From the NCBI RefSeq assembly GCF_008831285.2, contig NC_045149.1, forward strand, positions 18,989,035 through 19,049,034: a stretch of DNA of 60,000 nucleotides, given 5' to 3'. Below the pieces are notes generated by a model, which was given only the letters and a program-made list of their open reading frames with translations, did no database searches and had not been told where the DNA came from. A program made the position numbers and the translations under genes. Each line of letters starts with the position of its first letter. The stretch's first letter is position 1. The stretch comes from Nymphaea colorata. Lineage: Eukaryota > Streptophyta > Magnoliopsida > Nymphaeales > Nymphaeaceae. This document shows positions 57,309-60,000 of this stretch, piece after piece.

Positions 57309-58146
57309 GTATGGTGAACTAGAATGCTTATCTAATGGTTGGTGTTTGAACTTGATGCATTTTGCCGTCTTTATCAATCAAACAAGTTGGATTTCAAATC
57401 TGAACAATGTGTATTCTTGGGTTATGCTCTTCAACACAAAGGGTACACATGCATGAGTACTAACACTAAAAGACTCTACATCTCTCAGACATGTCACATT
57501 CAATGAGACCGATTTTTCATTCAAAAACAAAAGAGAAGTCTCCAAAGAAGAAAATAAAGACTCACAAATATAGTCATACCAATACCATTTGTCGGCCCAG
57601 TCAATAATAGTCTCATTCCTCCTTCGCTTGAAAATCAATCGAACGTCCACCTTCATAACCATGTTACTGAATCAGTTAGTCAAGGTCAACAAACTCATGA
57701 ACCTGTTCAAGAAACAGCCCGCACACACCAAATGACTACAAAATCCCAAGTCGGCACTCGTCAACCTAATCCTAGATACCATGACTATCATCTATATTCC
57801 TCTCACAAACAGTCATTGCCTTCCACCCTTCATGCACCAAACCTAAAACTATTAGAGAGGCTCTTGCAAATGAGCATTGGAGACCAGCAATGCAAAACAA
57901 ATACAATGCTCTCATGACAAACAACACATTGATACTGGTTCCAAATGATTTTACTAAACATGTCCTGGGATTCTAATAGGTCTTCAAGATTAAACTGAAG
58001 GCAAATGGAAGTTTGAAATGGTGCAAAGCTCGTCTTGTGACTAAAGGCTACAGCCAAATTGAAGGTGTGGATTATACCGAAACCTTTAGTCTTGTAACCA
58101 AACCTACTCCAATTAGAATTGTGCTAACCATTGCTTTGAGCCATAA

Positions 58147-58407
58147 GTGGATAGTAGGGCTGGGCCTCGGGCCGGTCCGCCAGCAGCCGGTCCAGCCCGT
58201 TAAGAATTCAAAAATATTTTTAAAAAAAAAATTATTTTAATAATATATATTTATTACAAACAAATATAACTTATATTTAAAAAAATATTTTATAATTTAA
58301 AAAATTATTATTTTATTATAATCAGGCCGGGGCCGAGTTGGGCCTGGGCCCGGGTTTCAGATATCGGGCCGGCCCGACCCCACCCAATGCCCACCTCTAG
58401 TGGACAG
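58147..58407. mobile_element. GC-ended hAT-like MITE inside the copia RT
   Basis: The element is 58155-58399 (245 bases). It starts TAGGGCTGGGCCTCGGGCC and ends GCCCACCTCTA, giving a terminal repeat TAGRGSTGGGC with 9 of 11 matches. It is flanked by GTGGATAG (58147-58154) and GTGGACAG (58400-58407), an 8-base duplication with one change. Copy C1 has the unoccupied site with GTGGGCAG (about 52149-52156). The centre is strongly AT-rich (58200-58322) and the ends are rich in GGCC. Size, TAG start and 8-base duplication fit a hAT-derived MITE. It splits the RT frame. Confidence 0.85.
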
Positions 58408-59408
58408 TACGTCAACTAGACATTCAAAACACTTTTTTGCATGGACGTCTTTCAAAATAAGTATACATGGCTCAGCCTCCTAGGTTTGAGGACATAAGAT
58501 TACTTAACCATGTTTGCAGGCTTGAAAAGACTCTCTCTTGATTGAAATAGATGTTTCGTGCTTAGTTTGCTTGATTGAACAATTTTCTCTTATAATTGGG
58601 ATTTAATAATGCTAAAAATGACACTTCACTTTTCATTTACAGGAACAAGTAGTATGTTATATATGTGTTAGTTTATGTCAATGACATAATCACTACTCGA
58701 AGCAGCACTAATTAAATTCATATGTTATTCAAAGATTTAGACAGGAATTCGTCATCAAGGACCTTGGCCAACTACATTTCTTCTTGGGTATGGAAGAAAA
58801 ATTTTCAGAGCAAGGCCTAAAACTTTCTCAACAAAAATATATCTATAACCTGCTCAAGAAGACAAACATGTTGGGTGCCAAACCGGTTGCCATTCCCATG
58901 GCACGTCTTCCTCTCAGTGCTGATCAAGGTCACAACATCCATGATCCCACTTTGTATAGGAGTGTAGTTGGTGCATTTCAGTATGCCACCATGACAACAC
59001 CAGATTTAACATACTTTGTCAATTGAGTATGTCAATGCATGCATCAAACAATAGAAGAGCATTGGAACGCAATTAAAAGAATCCTCATGGCCAATGCCAC
59101 AGTTGAAATATTGTGGATCAAATTTTTGCTGCAAGAACTAGGCATTAAAGAAGGAGCCAAAGCCAAACTGTGGTGTGACGATATTGGAGATTCTCGTCTT
59201 ACAGCTCATCCTATTCACCACAGTCATTGCAAACATGCTGAAATCGACATACATTTTGTGAGATAAAAGATAGCTAGTGGAGAACTTGATGTCAAGTATA
59301 TCTCTTTCGAAGAAGATCACATTGCAGATTTTTTCACTGAACCATTGGGATAGCAACAATTTTCTCACGTGATCAACAAGCTTCCGTTGGTGGCATCCAC
59401 CGTTAGCA

Positions 59409-59773
59409 GAACCGATAATGACAGAAGAGATAAGGTGAAAGATATGCCAACTAGTGCAGATAAAATCAATCAAGGAAAGAAGATCAGAGGAGGATCTCCC
59501 ATTAATCAAGGAGGAGATCAAGGCAGCAGCCAACTCAGCACAAATGATGAAAATCTAACGGATTGCCTTTATCCAAGAGAGAGTCATGGAAACAACCGTT
59601 GTAATCCTAATGTCTCTCATATATCTCTAGGTATAAATATTGGAGCAAGAGAAAGAAATAAAAACATGAAAAACAGAGCGAACAACTAGTGCTCTTTATT
59701 CGTGGGCGTAGGTCGTTATTAGACTGGACCACGTTAAACCATGTCTTTTTCTTCTTTATCTTCCTTTTTTACA
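59409..59773 (+). repeat. copia 3' LTR of C2
   Basis: Same as 53373-53737 except for about one substitution (GATG for GAGG near 59546). It has the TATA-like box at 59632-59639 and the same lost TGTT start. The near identity of LTRs belonging to two different element copies reflects duplication of this segment, not insertion time. Confidence 0.78.
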
Positions 59774-60000
59774 AAAATTACTGGGAGTTGATCCTAACCA
59801 CTCTTTTGTACACCTGCTAGCGCCTATGAGCTGAGAAAAATTTCTGTAGCTTAATGTTGATGCAGGTTCTTGGAATCCGATGGTCTGTCAGCTACTTTGT
59901 TGATTAGATCATTGCTGGATTGCCTCACTTCGTTACTGAAAGTCTGAAACCATTTAATCTTTTGTAGAGTCTTATTGCGGTGGAACTGCCAATGGTTGCT
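59774..60000 (+). repeat. downstream flank of C2 (window edge)
   Basis: Matches 53738-53964 base for base as far as I can see and runs off the window. The duplicated unit therefore continues beyond 60000. Confidence 0.8.

Larger units (their letters stand above)
57309..59773 (+). mobile_element. Ty1/copia fragment C2: integrase end to 3' LTR
   Basis: Same layout as C1. Integrase end (57360-57545, frame broken); linker MTTKSQVGTRQPNPRYHDYH; RT start with NTLILVPNDF; the [20 protein letters not shown] segment; a hAT MITE insertion at 58155-58399; then the DIQNTFLHG region, VYMAQPPRFED-like words, and the catalytic loop YVND at 58674-58685 (one of the two Asp lost). RT end is NMLGAKPVAIPMARLPLS and YRSVVGAFQYATMTTPDLTY. 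RNase H has lost its first half (join near 59088), keeping LWCDDIGDS and HIHFVR then a stop. From about 59092 to the window end it is almost the same as C1 offset by 6036. Dead element. Confidence 0.9.

Overview
The window looks like nuclear DNA of a flowering plant. It is AT-rich and intergenic in character. It contains degraded Ty1/copia retrotransposon pieces, hAT-type MITEs, insertions of plastid DNA (ndhF, atpA), a fragment of a leucine-rich-repeat receptor-like protein, and fragments of an intron-containing gene with a WIYLD domain of the kind found at the N terminus of plant SUVR histone methyltransferases. The lineage cannot be told from what is visible. I see no intact protein-coding gene, no tRNA or rRNA gene and no CRISPR array. 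Nearly all longer open frames are remnants of mobile elements or lie by chance inside repeats.

The dominant feature is architecture: the window is a mosaic of a few modules copied many times in both orientations. Bases 1-2325 carry an ndhF piece, an atpA piece and copy R1 of an unidentified repeat family (R). A 4.7 kb inverted repeat (4834-9490 against 12045-16777), each arm with a copia 3' end, surrounds a 2.55 kb spacer. The left end of copy R2 lies in a 4.9 kb direct repeat (15522-20423, again at 37592-42530). An RLP fragment (20766-21277) abuts a second, almost perfect inverted repeat (21278-23118 against 24469-26309) whose outer ends are plastid atpA. Then follow, all on the minus strand, module M (to 27248), a downstream flank (to about 28320), copia copy D (to 30176) and a WIYLD exon with its upstream region (to 30640). 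R5 + M + a perfect hairpin MITE (31150-35118) is repeated at 42942-45597. A foldback element lies at 36194-37138, a tandem array at 47971-48540, and a 746 bp palindrome at 48561-49306 next to R8. Bases 51272-60000 hold two copia copies (C1, C2) in direct orientation, 6036 bp apart, each preceded by sequence from the WIYLD gene.

The fragments do not form a functional pathway. Copia copies lack a recognisable 5' LTR and gag, share the same internal start next to WIYLD-gene sequence, carry catalytic-site and nonsense changes, and share old lesions. They therefore seem to have multiplied by DNA-level duplication rather than by retrotransposition. Several joins between modules show 3-5 bp microhomology, which suits template switching or end joining. 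The plausible functional output is RNA: each R copy has a conserved TATA-like motif, and transcription through the inverted arms or hairpins would give long double-stranded RNA. The strongest candidates for something undescribed are the R family, the 1841 bp inverted repeat, the 122 bp perfect hairpin MITE and the WIYLD-copia chimera. Very similar inverted arms can also be assembly errors, so the layout needs long-read confirmation. All similarities and repeat boundaries were judged by eye.
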